From: Aquificaceae bacterium
GTDB taxonomy: Bacteria > Aquificota > Aquificia > Aquificales > Aquificaceae
NCBI GenBank assembly: GCA_026981975.1
Contig: JALSHV010000002.1
Coordinates: 1-64,000, forward strand
DNA: 64,000 nucleotides
Direction: 5' to 3'
Under the pieces are notes generated by a model. That model saw only the letters and a program-made list of their open reading frames with translations, made no database searches and was not told the origin of the DNA. Made by a program: the position numbers and the translations under genes. Below are positions 1-7,547 of this stretch, in pieces. The stretch's first letter is position 1; each line of letters starts with the position of its first letter.

Positions 1-54
1 TATAAAGATCCCTACTCCCACACCCGCGAGAAGAATAAGGATAAGATCTATCAT
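1..54 (-). CDS. N-terminal fragment of a membrane-anchored protein (runs off the window)
   Basis: Reading leftward from the ATG at 54..52, 18 codons are visible before the window edge (MIDLILILLAGVGVGIFI). All but one residue are hydrophobic or small, so this is an N-terminal membrane segment or signal anchor. The ATG overlaps the TGA stop of the preceding pseudouridine synthase gene (ATGA), which indicates translational coupling in one operon. The family cannot be identified from 18 residues; an N-terminally anchored protein such as RNase Y would fit but this is only a guess. Confidence 0.5.
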   Translation of the reverse strand, partial: MIDLILILLAGVGVGIFI

Positions 55-785
55 GGATTATATTTTAAACCAACAGCACGGAACAACAGAAAGAGCTCCC
101 TTTTGGAGAGATTCCGCCATTTTCCTGGGGAGAGTTTGTTCAGCTTTATAGGTCCTATTGCAGTTCTCTTTAGTTTTAGGACAGGATAACCAAAAGAGAA
201 AAAAAATCTCTTTACAAGGTGTTTTCTACCTTCGTGAAACACTATTTCTAAAAGAGTATTCTTGTTCTCATATCGGATTACTTTTACACTGTCAGGTTTT
301 GCAAATCCATCTTCAAGATTTATTCCTTTTTCCATTTCCCTTAAGAGAGCGGGTTTTATCCTTCCTTTTACGAGAGCTAAATACACCTTAGGGAGTTTAT
401 ATCTAGGGTGCATTATTCTATTAGCAAGCTCTCCGTCATTGGTAAGTATTAAAAGACCTTCTGTATTGTAATCAAGTCTACCCACAGGGAAAACCCTTTC
501 TGGAATATCCCTCAGAAGTTCTTCAATTGTTCTTTTACCATCAGGGGATTTACCGAGTTGGGTAAGATAACCTACAGGTTTATTTAAAACAATGTAACGT
601 TTCTTAGGCAACTTTATCTCTATGCCGTCAAGCTCCACTATGTCAACTTCGGGATCTACTTTAACTCCAAAATCTTTTACTATCTTTCCGTTAACCTTTA
701 CTCTACCTGCTTTTATTAATTCTTCCGCTTTTCTGCGGGAGGACACTCCACACATAGATATATAGCGATTAAGTCTTATAAGCAT
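51..785 (-). CDS. rluB: rRNA pseudouridine synthase, RsuA/RluB/RluE/RluF family
   Basis: Isomerises a uridine in ribosomal RNA to pseudouridine. The N-terminal ~60 residues form an S4 RNA-binding domain (starting LNRYISMCGVSSRRKAEELI) and the rest is the synthase domain. The family signature GRLDYNTEGLLILTNDGE at about residues 102-119 contains the catalytic Asp (GRLD). Length (244 residues) is normal for bacterial RluB. It is divergent from kdsC with a 42-nt gap, and its stop overlaps the next leftward gene. RluB is the most likely paralogue because of the S4 domain and length, but RsuA or RluE/F substrate specificity cannot be excluded by eye. Confidence 0.88.
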   Translation of the reverse strand: MLIRLNRYISMCGVSSRRKAEELIKAGRVKVNGKIVKDFGVKVDPEVDIVELDGIEIKLPKKRYIVLNKPVGYLTQLGKSPDGKRTIEELLRDIPERVFPVGRLDYNTEGLLILTNDGELANRIMHPRYKLPKVYLALVKGRIKPALLREMEKGINLEDGFAKPDSVKVIRYENKNTLLEIVFHEGRKHLVKRFFFSFGYPVLKLKRTAIGPIKLNKLSPGKWRNLSKRELFLLFRAVGLKYNP

Positions 786-827
786 GTTTTAGACCTCACC
801 TAATCTCAATTAAAATAGATATTCCGT

Positions 828-1349
828 ATGAGTTTAAAGGAAAGAGCATTAAAAATAAAAATGCTTTTAATGGACGTTGATGGTGTTCTCACAGACGGAA
901 CGCTTTACTACGCAGATTACGGAGAGAGTCTGAAGCCTTTTAGTGTTTATGACGGAATAGGAATTAAGCTTTTACACAGGGCGGGTATAGTTACTGGGGT
1001 TGTATCCGGCAGAAGATCGTATTCCTTAGAAAGAAGATTGAAAGATTTGGGAGTTCAAGAGATGTTTTTGGGAGAATCCAATAAAGAAAAAGTAGTAACC
1101 TTTATACAAAGAAGAAGAAACCTTTCTTCTCAAGAAATAGCATACATAGGAGATGATATTGTAGATATTTCCCTTTTAAGAACTGTCGGGTTCCCTGCTA
1201 CAGTCCCCTCTGCGGTTGAGGAAGTAAAGAAGCTGTGCGTTTACGTAACCCTCAGAGAAGCGGGCAAAGGAGCTATAAGAGAGCTTGCGGAGCTTATCCT
1301 TAGGTTGAAAGGAATTTATGAAGAAACGGTTAAGGAAATTTTAAAATGA
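828..1349 (+). CDS. kdsC: 3-deoxy-D-manno-octulosonate 8-phosphate phosphatase
   Basis: Hydrolyses KDO-8-phosphate to KDO for lipopolysaccharide inner-core synthesis in the cytoplasm. It is a compact HAD-superfamily phosphatase of 173 residues without a cap domain, typical of KdsC. The nucleophile motif is LLMDVDGVLTDG (about residues 13-24), motif II is in VSGRRS, and motif III is AYIGDDIVD. It begins a kdsC-lptC-lptA operon and overlaps lptC by 4 nt (ATGA), the same order as in many Gram-negative bacteria. A TAAAAT hexamer 11 nt before the ATG is the only visible promoter-like element and no good Shine-Dalgarno sequence precedes the start. Confidence 0.93.
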   Translation: MSLKERALKIKMLLMDVDGVLTDGTLYYADYGESLKPFSVYDGIGIKLLHRAGIVTGVVSGRRSYSLERRLKDLGVQEMFLGESNKEKVVTFIQRRRNLSSQEIAYIGDDIVDISLLRTVGFPATVPSAVEEVKKLCVYVTLREAGKGAIRELAELILRLKGIYEETVKEILK

Positions 1350-1843
1350 AATCTTTTATACTTCACATTATACTTATAGCCTTTTCTTTTTTTTCCTTAG
1401 CGTATATAGGAAATCTTCAAAAAAGTAGTAAAATCCTGACTCGGGAAAAGAGCTTGGCGGAAAATATACGCCTAAGAGTTTTCGGTAAAGGTGGAGAAGA
1501 GTGGAAGATAGAAGGGAAAGAGTTGGTTTCTTTTGGAGCGGACATTATACTTCTCAAAGTTGAAATGAAGTCAGCCGGGGGTTATACAGTTAAGGCTGAT
1601 TCTATTATATTTAACAAGCACAGGAATAAGGGACTGTTAAAGGAAAACGTTGAAATAAGGGGAACAGGTTTTTTTGTAAAAACAAAATCTGCTGAAATTG
1701 ACTTCAGCAGAAATACTCTTCGGGGAAAGGAAAGAGTTTATATCTGGAAAGGAACTAACTATATAGAAGGAAAAAGCTTCTTAGCCTATCTCAAACCGCT
1801 CAGAGTTATAATAGAGGAAGTGAGGACAAAACATGAACCGTAA
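1346..1843 (+). CDS. lptC: LPS export protein LptC-like
   Basis: Inner-membrane bitopic component of the LPS transport bridge that receives LPS from LptBFG and passes it to LptA. The sequence has one N-terminal TM helix (about residues 4-20, FILHIILIAFSFFSLAYIG) followed by a periplasmic beta-jellyroll of the OstA/LptC type. Identity with the family is weak by eye, as is usual for LptC; position between kdsC and an LptA-like gene is the strongest support. Start overlaps the kdsC stop (ATGA), and its 3' end overlaps lptA by 11 nt. No lptB gene follows in this window. Confidence 0.82.
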   Translation: MKSFILHIILIAFSFFSLAYIGNLQKSSKILTREKSLAENIRLRVFGKGGEEWKIEGKELVSFGADIILLKVEMKSAGGYTVKADSIIFNKHRNKGLLKENVEIRGTGFFVKTKSAEIDFSRNTLRGKERVYIWKGTNYIEGKSFLAYLKPLRVIIEEVRTKHEP

Positions 1844-2267
1844 ACTAATACTCTTGTTTTCCTTTATCTTCACCGCCTTGGCACAACCTATAACGGGAGA
1901 AGCTAAAAACTTAGAGTTTAAAAAAGACAGAATAATTTACACGGGCAATGTAAAGTTGACACGTGGCGAAGCTGTTTTGAGAGCTGATAAAGTAACAATA
2001 CTGCTTGACAGTGAAGGGAAGCCTTTCAGACTTGTAGCTGAGGGTAATGTAATCTACAAAGAACCGGGAAGAAAGGCGGTAGCGGATTTTGCGGAATACG
2101 ATCTTAAAAGGGAAACCATAGTTTTAAGAGGAAGTGCAAAAGTTGAGGAGAGAAAGAACGTTCTTGAAGCTGAGGAAATAGTTTACGATAAGAAAAACGA
2201 GACTCTTCAAGCAAAGGGTGGAGAAAAAGGAGTCAGGACTATATACGTAGAAGAACCTGAGCGGTAA
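1833..2267 (+). CDS. lptA: LPS transport periplasmic protein LptA-like
   Basis: Periplasmic bridge protein that carries LPS between LptC and LptD. It has a cleavable signal peptide (RKLILLFSFIFTALAQ) and then repeated OstA-type strands such as IIYTGNVKLTRGEAVLRADK and VIYKEPGRKAVADFAEY, the jellyroll repeat in which each turn buries a lipid-facing face. At 144 residues it is slightly shorter than E. coli LptA (185). It is the third gene of the kdsC operon; the outer-membrane partner lptD lies 17 kb away at 18960-20957. Confidence 0.85.
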   Translation: MNRKLILLFSFIFTALAQPITGEAKNLEFKKDRIIYTGNVKLTRGEAVLRADKVTILLDSEGKPFRLVAEGNVIYKEPGRKAVADFAEYDLKRETIVLRGSAKVEERKNVLEAEEIVYDKKNETLQAKGGEKGVRTIYVEEPER

Positions 2268-2294
2268 AAGGAGTCTCTGATTAAATACAAAGCG

Positions 2295-2309
2295 GCGGTT
2301 TTCAACCGC
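2295..2309 (+). promoter_or_regulatory. small hairpin immediately upstream of the HU ribosome-binding site
   Basis: A perfect 6-bp stem GCGGTT / AACCGC with a 3-nt loop ends two bases before AAGGAGG (2311-2317), the strong Shine-Dalgarno sequence of the HU gene. There is no U-tract, so it is not an intrinsic terminator. It may stabilise a processed mRNA 5' end or modulate ribosome access, but it could also be chance. Confidence 0.35.
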
Positions 2310-2323
2310 AAAGGAGGTAAAGA

Positions 2324-2614
2324 ATGAAAAAGTCAGATATAACAAAGGAAATAGCCCGTAGAAGACAAATATCCCGTAAGAAAGTTCGCTTCATCGTAGA
2401 CGGTGTGTTTCAGACAATGGCAGAAGCTCTTACAAGAGGAGAAAAGGTGGAAATCAGGGGTTTAGGAACTTTTAAAGTTAAGAAGAAACCTTCCCGTTTT
2501 GTTAAGGATCCCAGAACCGGTGTGGAAATATTCGTAAGGGAACGCTATGTTCCCGTGTTCAGAATGGGGAAGCTCATGAAAAATCATCTTAACTCTGGAA
2601 AAAATGATCTATGA
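2324..2614 (+). CDS. HU/IHF family nucleoid-associated DNA-binding protein
   Basis: Small dimeric histone-like protein that bends and compacts DNA. The 96-residue sequence carries the family fold: N-terminal helices (ITKEIARRRQISRKKVRFIV), the GLGTFKVKKKPSR strand pair, and the beta-arm with a conserved proline region (KDPRTGVEIFV, about residues 65-75). It starts with KKSDITKEIA after a near-perfect AAGGAGG. The DNA-binding arm is unusually rich in Arg/Lys. HU versus IHF subunit cannot be decided from one sequence. The next gene overlaps its 3' end by 11 nt. Confidence 0.92.
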   Translation: MKKSDITKEIARRRQISRKKVRFIVDGVFQTMAEALTRGEKVEIRGLGTFKVKKKPSRFVKDPRTGVEIFVRERYVPVFRMGKLMKNHLNSGKNDL

Positions 2615-3641
2615 TGTTGCTATAATAGGAGCAGGTCCTGGAGGATCAACAACTGCTTATTTTCTCTCCCGCGCTGGTGCTAAAGTTCTTCTAATAGATT
2701 CAAAAATAAACATAGGCAAACCTGTGCAATGTGGTGAATTTGTTCCTCTTCAGCTCAGATTACAATTTCCGAAGTTTTTCAGCGAAGAATTGGTGGTTCA
2801 GAGAGTAAGAAATATGGTTCACTTTACCCCTTGGGGAGAGATATCGGTGACACCTTCGGAAGGTTTTCTTCTTAATAGGGATAAGTTTGATGAAAGACTG
2901 GTGAAATTGGCTATAAAAGAAGGAACAGAGGCTCGTTTTGGGATAAGATTTGTTTCCTTTGAAGGGAAAAATTTGATTCTTAAGGACAGAAGAAGTGGAA
3001 ATATACACACCGTAAGATCTGATATCATAGTGGGAGCTGACGGCGCGCGCTCTACGGTGGCAAAATTGACAGGAGAATACACTAAAACTTTCCTTCCAGC
3101 CGCTCAGATTACACTACCCTTGAAAGAGAAACTTGAGGATCTTCTCATCTTTTTCAGGGAATACATTCCGGGTGGATACGGTTGGATATTTCCAAAAGGA
3201 AATGTTGCCAACGTAGGAGTTGGTATAGATCCAAGGCACGGATTAAAGATTTCACAGGTGCTTAAGAAATTTAAGGAGGAAGTAATAGCAGAAGGATTTG
3301 TGGAAGACTCAATACTGAAGCGAACGGGCGGTTTTATCCCGGCGGAAGGAATGAAAAAACCCCTAAGAGGTAATGTTCTCTTGGTAGGAGATGCGGGTGG
3401 ATTTTGCCATCCTATAACGGGAGCAGGAATAGCAAACGCTGTGCAAACAGGGGTAATGGCTTCCTCCGCTATTCTTGAGAATTCTCTTCAAAGCTATGAA
3501 GAGGAGTGCCGTGAAATTTTCGGGGAGTTTCTCGGTAGAGCTGTCTTGAAACGTGTAAAATATATGGGACACTGGGAAAATCTGAAATTTACAGTTCCCA
3601 GAACTTGGATAACCTTCAAGGAATACAGAGAGGAGGTATGA
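2604..3641 (+). CDS. FAD-dependent oxidoreductase, geranylgeranyl reductase family
   Basis: Group A flavoprotein resembling geranylgeranyl-phospholipid reductases, which saturate isoprenoid double bonds. The N-terminus is the FAD ADP-binding motif IGAGPGGSTTAYFLSR (about residues 8-23). The second FAD motif is GDAGGFCHPITGAG near residue 263, with the Asp that contacts the ribityl chain. The 345-residue length fits the family. It overlaps the HU gene and is followed after 1 nt by yajC. The substrate (isoprenoid quinone side chain, lipid or polyprenol) is unknown; many members of this family are only annotated by fold. Confidence 0.78.
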   Translation: MIYDVAIIGAGPGGSTTAYFLSRAGAKVLLIDSKINIGKPVQCGEFVPLQLRLQFPKFFSEELVVQRVRNMVHFTPWGEISVTPSEGFLLNRDKFDERLVKLAIKEGTEARFGIRFVSFEGKNLILKDRRSGNIHTVRSDIIVGADGARSTVAKLTGEYTKTFLPAAQITLPLKEKLEDLLIFFREYIPGGYGWIFPKGNVANVGVGIDPRHGLKISQVLKKFKEEVIAEGFVEDSILKRTGGFIPAEGMKKPLRGNVLLVGDAGGFCHPITGAGIANAVQTGVMASSAILENSLQSYEEECREIFGEFLGRAVLKRVKYMGHWENLKFTVPRTWITFKEYREEV

Positions 3642-3642
3642 A

Positions 3643-3987
3643 ATGATAGAAATAGCCTTTGCTCAAGGAAAAGGACATGCAGATCCTACAGGGGCTTTAC
3701 TGTTCCAGTTTATATTCTTTGCAGGAATTATAGCTATCTTTTACTTTCTGATTATAAGACCTCAACGGAAGGAGAGGGAAAGACACAGGAAGTTTATAGC
3801 CAGTTTAAAAAAAGGAGATAAGGTTGTCACTTCTTCCGGTGTGTGGGGAACAGTTGTAGAAATAGGAGATAAAACCATAACTCTTAAAGTAGATGCCAAT
3901 ACAAAGATAACCTTTTCCAAAGAAGCCATAGTAGGTTTTCAGCCCAACTATGAGAAAAAAGAAGAGTCTAAGGAAGAGAAAAGTTAA
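3643..3987 (+). CDS. yajC: preprotein translocase subunit YajC
   Basis: Accessory inner-membrane subunit that associates with SecDF at the Sec translocon. One TM helix (about residues 21-41, LLFQFIFFAGIIAIFYFLII) is followed by the family signature RPQRKERERHRKFIASLKKG and the GVWGTVVEIGDKTITLKVD domain. Length (114) is normal. A GAGGT Shine-Dalgarno sequence precedes the ATG. secD/secF are not in the window. Its stop codon overlaps the convergent asd stop in a shared TTAA tetranucleotide. Confidence 0.95.
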   Translation: MIEIAFAQGKGHADPTGALLFQFIFFAGIIAIFYFLIIRPQRKERERHRKFIASLKKGDKVVTSSGVWGTVVEIGDKTITLKVDANTKITFSKEAIVGFQPNYEKKEESKEEKS

Positions 3988-5006
3988 ATCAGATTTTCCT
4001 TTACAAGTAATTCGGCTATCTGGACTGTATTAGTAGCAGCTCCCTTTCTTATATTGTCCGCCACGATCCAAAAGGCAAGACCGGGAACAAAAACTAAATC
4101 CTCTCTGATTCTGCCTACGAAAACTTCATCTCTCCCCGCTATATCAACTGCTAAGGGATACTTTCCCTTATCGGGTTCGTCAATTACAACAACGCCCGGT
4201 GCTTTTTTTAGAAGATCTCTTGCCTTTTCAGGTGAAATTTCCTTGCGGGTTTCTAAGTGAACAGCTTCCGAATGACCGTAAAATACAGGAATTCTAACAG
4301 CTGTAGCGGAGATTCTAATTTCCTCATCGTGGAGTATTTTTCTCGTTTCCCTTACCATTTTCATTTCTTCACGTGTGTAGTGATTATCCATAAAAACGTC
4401 TATATGGGGAACAGCGTTAAAGGCTATTCTGGCAGGTATGTGTTTTGGATTGGGTATTGGTTGATCTGCACACCACGCTTTTGTCTGTTCCTCTAACTCC
4501 TTTATTGCTTTTGCTCCCGCACCGGATACGGATTGATAAGTGGAAACAACAACTTTTGAGACACCTACACAGTCGTAAATAGGTTTTAAAGCTACTACCA
4601 TTTGAATGGTTGAACAGTTGGGATTTGCTATTATCATTTTATTGCTAAAGAGTCTTATATCTTCTGGGTTTACTTCAGGCACTATTAACGGCACTTGAGG
4701 ATCCATTCTCCAAGCGGAGGAGTTATCTACTACTACAACACCGTCCCGAGCAAAGCGAGGAGCAAATTCCTTACTTATACCGCCTCCTGCGGAAAAAAGA
4801 GCTATATCTATTCCTCTGAAGGATCTTTGCTTGTTGAGAGCTTTAACTTCAAACTCTTTACCTTTAAAGGTAAGGTGTTTTCCTTCCGACTTTTCACTGG
4901 CAAAAAGAACAAGATCATCTACAGGAAAATTCCTCTCCTCAAGAACCTTTAAAAACGTTCTACCTACTTCTCCTGTAGCTCCTACAACCGCTACTCTGTA
5001 ACCCAT
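3984..5006 (-). CDS. asd: aspartate-semialdehyde dehydrogenase
   Basis: Reduces aspartyl phosphate to aspartate semialdehyde with NADPH, feeding lysine/diaminopimelate, threonine and methionine synthesis. The N-terminus has the nucleotide-binding motif VVGATGEVGRTF, and the catalytic Cys lies in ANPNCSTIQ (about residue 128). The substrate-binding His is within the later VHLET segment. I place the start at the ATG at 5006 (MGYRVAVVGATG); a TTG two codons upstream is possible. It follows a tiny MinE-like ORF by a few bases. dapA and hom, the two downstream branch enzymes, are elsewhere in this window. Confidence 0.95.
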   Translation of the reverse strand: MGYRVAVVGATGEVGRTFLKVLEERNFPVDDLVLFASEKSEGKHLTFKGKEFEVKALNKQRSFRGIDIALFSAGGGISKEFAPRFARDGVVVVDNSSAWRMDPQVPLIVPEVNPEDIRLFSNKMIIANPNCSTIQMVVALKPIYDCVGVSKVVVSTYQSVSGAGAKAIKELEEQTKAWCADQPIPNPKHIPARIAFNAVPHIDVFMDNHYTREEMKMVRETRKILHDEEIRISATAVRIPVFYGHSEAVHLETRKEISPEKARDLLKKAPGVVVIDEPDKGKYPLAVDIAGRDEVFVGRIREDLVFVPGLAFWIVADNIRKGAATNTVQIAELLVKENLI

Positions 5007-5014
5007 TGACAAGA

Positions 5015-5149
5015 TTATAACTTTCTTTTTCCAGTGGCGCGATCTTCTTTAATGCGAAGCCTGTCCCTTTCTACTACCTCTTTTATTCTTTCCTTTAATT
5101 TTTTTCTATTCTTAGAACCTTTAAAGAAACGCTCCAACAGTCCCCCCAT
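5015..5149 (-). CDS. 44-residue MinE N-terminus-like peptide
   Basis: A 44-codon reading frame ends 8 nt before the asd ATG. The peptide begins MGGLLERFFKGSKNRKKLKE and continues RIKEVVERDRLRIKED. Its layout resembles the start of MinE: an amphipathic membrane-targeting segment, a basic patch, then the helix that contacts MinD. The C-terminal beta-domain that makes MinE a topological specificity factor is absent. It could be a real truncated MinE-like gene, a remnant, or an unrelated charged helical peptide. Composition and start are consistent with coding but no conservation check was possible. Confidence 0.35.
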   Translation of the reverse strand: MGGLLERFFKGSKNRKKLKERIKEVVERDRLRIKEDRATGKRKL

Positions 5150-5242
5150 ACAAAGCAGAATATTATTTACGGAAGATCTTTAACAGTCCAAATTTTCCCG
5201 TAATTCAACGACTTACAATTTTAGATGGAGATTTTTGATTTT

Positions 5243-5566
5243 TCAGGATCTTTTTGTAGGGTTAGGAGCAACTACAGCCTGAACTACGGAATCCTCAAGA
5301 GCTTTAAATCCGTGAGCCTCTTCTGGATCGTAGAATACGGAAGCACCTTCTTTTAAGGTTTCTTCTCTGTTTTCAGAACCTATGAAAAAAGAGAGCTTTC
5401 CCTTTAAGACCGTGATCACAACGGTAGAAGGAGATCTGTGGGGTTTTATTTCCTGACCTGCTTTTAGGTAAAACCTCATGACTCTTACATTTTTGTCGTT
5501 ATAAACCACTTCTCTTGTTGGGATTTGGGGATTGAAATTCTCTTCAAGAACTTTTATTTGTGCCAT
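5243..5566 (-). CDS. small cupin-domain protein
   Basis: Single-domain cupin (107 residues from the ATG at 5566). The first cupin motif is around KAGQEIKPHRSPSTVVITVLKG and the second around EEAHGFKALED. The metal ligands are reduced: one His in each motif (PHR and EAHG), so it may bind metal weakly or act as a sensor. It overlaps the end of the upstream membrane protein gene by 23 nt, so the two are co-expressed. I prefer the ATG at 5566 because AGGAGG-like GGAGG lies 9 nt upstream. A role with the NnrS-like neighbour is inferred only from adjacency. Confidence 0.7.
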   Translation of the reverse strand: MAQIKVLEENFNPQIPTREVVYNDKNVRVMRFYLKAGQEIKPHRSPSTVVITVLKGKLSFFIGSENREETLKEGASVFYDPEEAHGFKALEDSVVQAVVAPNPTKRS

Positions 5567-6719
5567 GCTCAACCTCCATTAATTTATTGAAAATACATAC
5601 ATAGGTTATCTTTAAAAAGTAACCTATTATGAACATGTAAGGGATAATTGAAAGAATCCTAAAAGGAGAGGACAGACTGTCCAAACTTACAAAAAGCAAA
5701 AAGGCAATGACTCCGCTTTGTAAGAACCGCGGTATTTCTTTTTCTTCTACGAGTTCATTTACAGTAGGTATTTTTACCTCCTTCAAAGTGGCGAATTTCC
5801 ACCCCCACACTATACGCGGTAAGAGATGAAGCATTCCTCCAAAAATAGTAAAGGCGGTAAAGCCGTAAATGAGTAGGTTAATGTGTATATCTACGGTGAA
5901 CGGAAGAACAACAGGATTACTTGAAGAGAAAACACCAAGAATAAGACCGAAGGGTAAAGGTATTAAAGCCACAAGGAGAACTTTTATTACATAAGGTAAG
6001 GGTGTTTGTATTTTCCTATTACTCACCACTTCGTAGAGAATATAAGCAAAGAACAGAAAAGCAGTAAATTCAATAAACGATGCAAGAGCTAAAAAGCTGT
6101 AATTCATTGAAATAAAAGACAACAAAAAGGTTAATGTTGAAATCTGCTTAATCCAAAAAAGTCTGTTCGCTTTCTTTATATTTAGAGTTTCCATAAGGAG
6201 CATTGGAATCCATGCCAACTCAACTCCGTAAACAGCGTTGAGCAAAGCTCCTACTGTTAGGGTATGAACTACAACCTGAAATGGTATAAGGTTGAAGTTA
6301 AAGTGAAGGAACATAAAAAGAGAAAACAGAAATAAGTAAAACACGGAGACTCCGAGGAACTTTACAGTTACCGGTGTCCAATTCCTTACGTTTCTGATAG
6401 TATGGATAAAAAACAGGGAAAGAGAAATGAGTATAAGAAGGGAAGAGATTTCAAATCTACTGAAATACAAAAGAATAAGACCTGCAATTGAAAAACCGAC
6501 AACCCAGTAGGTAATTTCCGGATTTGAGAGTTTTCTGTTTTGAGAATTGGGTATGATTTGATAAATAGCTCCCATTAAAGTGAATCCTATAAAACCGAAT
6601 ATCAGAGAAATGAAAAAAACCACTTTATCCGCAGGCAGGTGTCTTAAAAGCAGGGAAAAGCCTAAGTTAAACAGCGCCAATCCGAATAAGAAAGGGCTGA
6701 CTTTGGAAACAAAAAACAT
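5544..6719 (-). CDS. multi-TM NnrS-like / heme-copper-oxidase-subunit-I-like protein
   Basis: Integral membrane protein of 391 residues with about 10-12 TM helices and short loops. It has VVHTLTVGALLNAVYG near residue 148 and GGMLHLLPRIVWGW near residue 296, and shares this organisation with the protein at 36693-37925 in the denitrification island, so the two look like paralogues. NnrS-family proteins are heme- and copper-containing membrane proteins associated with NO metabolism; the resemblance here is architectural, not proven. It is preceded by a promoter with a 27-bp interrupted palindrome over the -10 region, and overlaps a cupin gene downstream. Confidence 0.5.
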   Translation of the reverse strand: MFFVSKVSPFLFGLALFNLGFSLLLRHLPADKVVFFISLIFGFIGFTLMGAIYQIIPNSQNRKLSNPEITYWVVGFSIAGLILLYFSRFEISSLLILISLSLFFIHTIRNVRNWTPVTVKFLGVSVFYLFLFSLFMFLHFNFNLIPFQVVVHTLTVGALLNAVYGVELAWIPMLLMETLNIKKANRLFWIKQISTLTFLLSFISMNYSFLALASFIEFTAFLFFAYILYEVVSNRKIQTPLPYVIKVLLVALIPLPFGLILGVFSSSNPVVLPFTVDIHINLLIYGFTAFTIFGGMLHLLPRIVWGWKFATLKEVKIPTVNELVEEKEIPRFLQSGVIAFLLFVSLDSLSSPFRILSIIPYMFIIGYFLKITYVCIFNKLMEVEHGTNKSS

Positions 6720-6728
6720 GAAAACCTC

Positions 6729-6777
6729 CTATAAGTAATCAATTATTTACTATAGAACTTGCACTCTTTTAAGTCAA
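6729..6777 (-). promoter_or_regulatory. promoter with operator-like palindrome for the NnrS-like gene
   Basis: On the minus strand TTGACT (6777..6772), a 17-bp spacer and TATAGT (6754..6749) form a good sigma70-type promoter. A 27-bp interrupted inverted repeat (6755..6729; outer arms CTATAGTAA and TTACTTATAG with one bulged base) begins in the -10 element and ends at the Shine-Dalgarno AGGAGG. A protein bound there would block transcription, as expected for a repressor such as an Rrf2 or TetR regulator. Confidence 0.55.
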
Positions 6778-6805
6778 TAAGTTTTTATATCGGTTATCAT
6801 AATAA

Positions 6806-7276
6806 ATGATGGAAGAAAAAAAGGAAAACTTTTGGGAGTATCAAGGTTGTATTATTCCTAAGGATCTTTACTACGACGTGGAAAACCAAGTATGGCTCAG
6901 AGTAAATAAAGATCACACTGTGACGATGGGATTAACAGATGTTGGTCAGACAAGGGCGGGCAGACTGCTCCATGCACGTATCAAACCGATAGGAGCAAGA
7001 ATAAAAAAAGGTAAACCTGTGGCTACTCTGGAAAGCGGTAAATGGGCTGGTCCTGTTCCCGCTCTTGTGGAAGGAGAAGTTGTAGCTGTAAACAAGAAGG
7101 TGGCGGAAGATCCTAATTTTATAAACATAGATCCATACGGTGAAGCGTGGATAGCAACCCTTAAACCCTTTGATCTTGAAAGAGATCTTAAAGATCTGCT
7201 TACGGGAGAAAAAGCTTTTAAAGAGATGAAAAAGCACATAGATGAGTGGGATATAGTCTGTATGAGGTGTGTCTAG
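6806..7276 (+). CDS. lbpA: lipoate-binding GcvH-like protein (LbpA type)
   Basis: Biotinyl/lipoyl carrier protein with the GcvH fold. The lipoylation Lys is probably K79 in ESGKWAGP (canonical GcvH has ESVK). Preceding strands WLRVNKDHTVTMGLTDVGQ match GcvH. In sulfur-oxidising bacteria and Aquificales, LbpA versions carry intermediates of the sHdr (heterodisulfide-reductase-like) pathway rather than serving glycine cleavage; no gcvP/T genes lie here. Oddly, the protein has a ~25-residue tail ending in a CMRC pair (C152, C155). The next gene is a CPTC thioredoxin-like protein 1 nt downstream, suggesting a redox link. Glycine cleavage H protein is the alternative. Confidence 0.75.
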   Translation: MMEEKKENFWEYQGCIIPKDLYYDVENQVWLRVNKDHTVTMGLTDVGQTRAGRLLHARIKPIGARIKKGKPVATLESGKWAGPVPALVEGEVVAVNKKVAEDPNFINIDPYGEAWIATLKPFDLERDLKDLLTGEKAFKEMKKHIDEWDIVCMRCV

Positions 7277-7277
7277 T

Positions 7278-7547
7278 ATGTCGGCTAAGGACAGGCATGT
7301 GGTTTTACTGGTTTCACAGTGGTGTCCTACCTGTCCCCATGCAGATGCGGTTTGGAGAAAGCTCCAATCAGAATACGGTTTTAAATACGAAGTTTTGGAC
7401 ATATCTACGCCGGAGGGAAGATATTGGGTAAATAAACTCCTTATAAGGAGTGTTCCCTCTTCTGTTGTGGATGGAAAACTTGCCTTTGTAGGAGTTCCTT
7501 CTGAAGAAGAAGCACGAAAGGTTTTGGAAGAAGGGGTTACCACTTGA
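7278..7547 (+). CDS. small thioredoxin/glutaredoxin-fold protein with CPTC motif
   Basis: An 89-residue thioredoxin-fold protein with the active-site motif QWCPTCPHA (C16, C19) directly after the first strand, and the cis-Pro region RSVPSSVVDGK. The length is that of the glutaredoxin/thioredoxin-like class. I use the ATG at 7278, preceded by GAGGTG; a GTG nine bases upstream is less likely. It follows the LbpA-like gene immediately, so it may reduce a disulfide in the lipoyl carrier or its CxxC tail. Its 3' end overlaps nrdB by 11 nt tail-to-tail. Confidence 0.72.
   Translation: MSAKDRHVVLLVSQWCPTCPHADAVWRKLQSEYGFKYEVLDISTPEGRYWVNKLLIRSVPSSVVDGKLAFVGVPSEEEARKVLEEGVTT

Noticed and set aside
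158-471. Plus-strand open frames antisense to the pseudouridine synthase
   Set aside because: They mirror a confident gene with RluB motifs on the other strand; no RBS and composition unlike the other proteins.
6932-7543. Minus-strand 203-codon frame across the LbpA and CPTC genes
   Set aside because: Spans two recognised plus-strand genes with conserved motifs; reads as a low-complexity Ser/Phe/Thr shadow.
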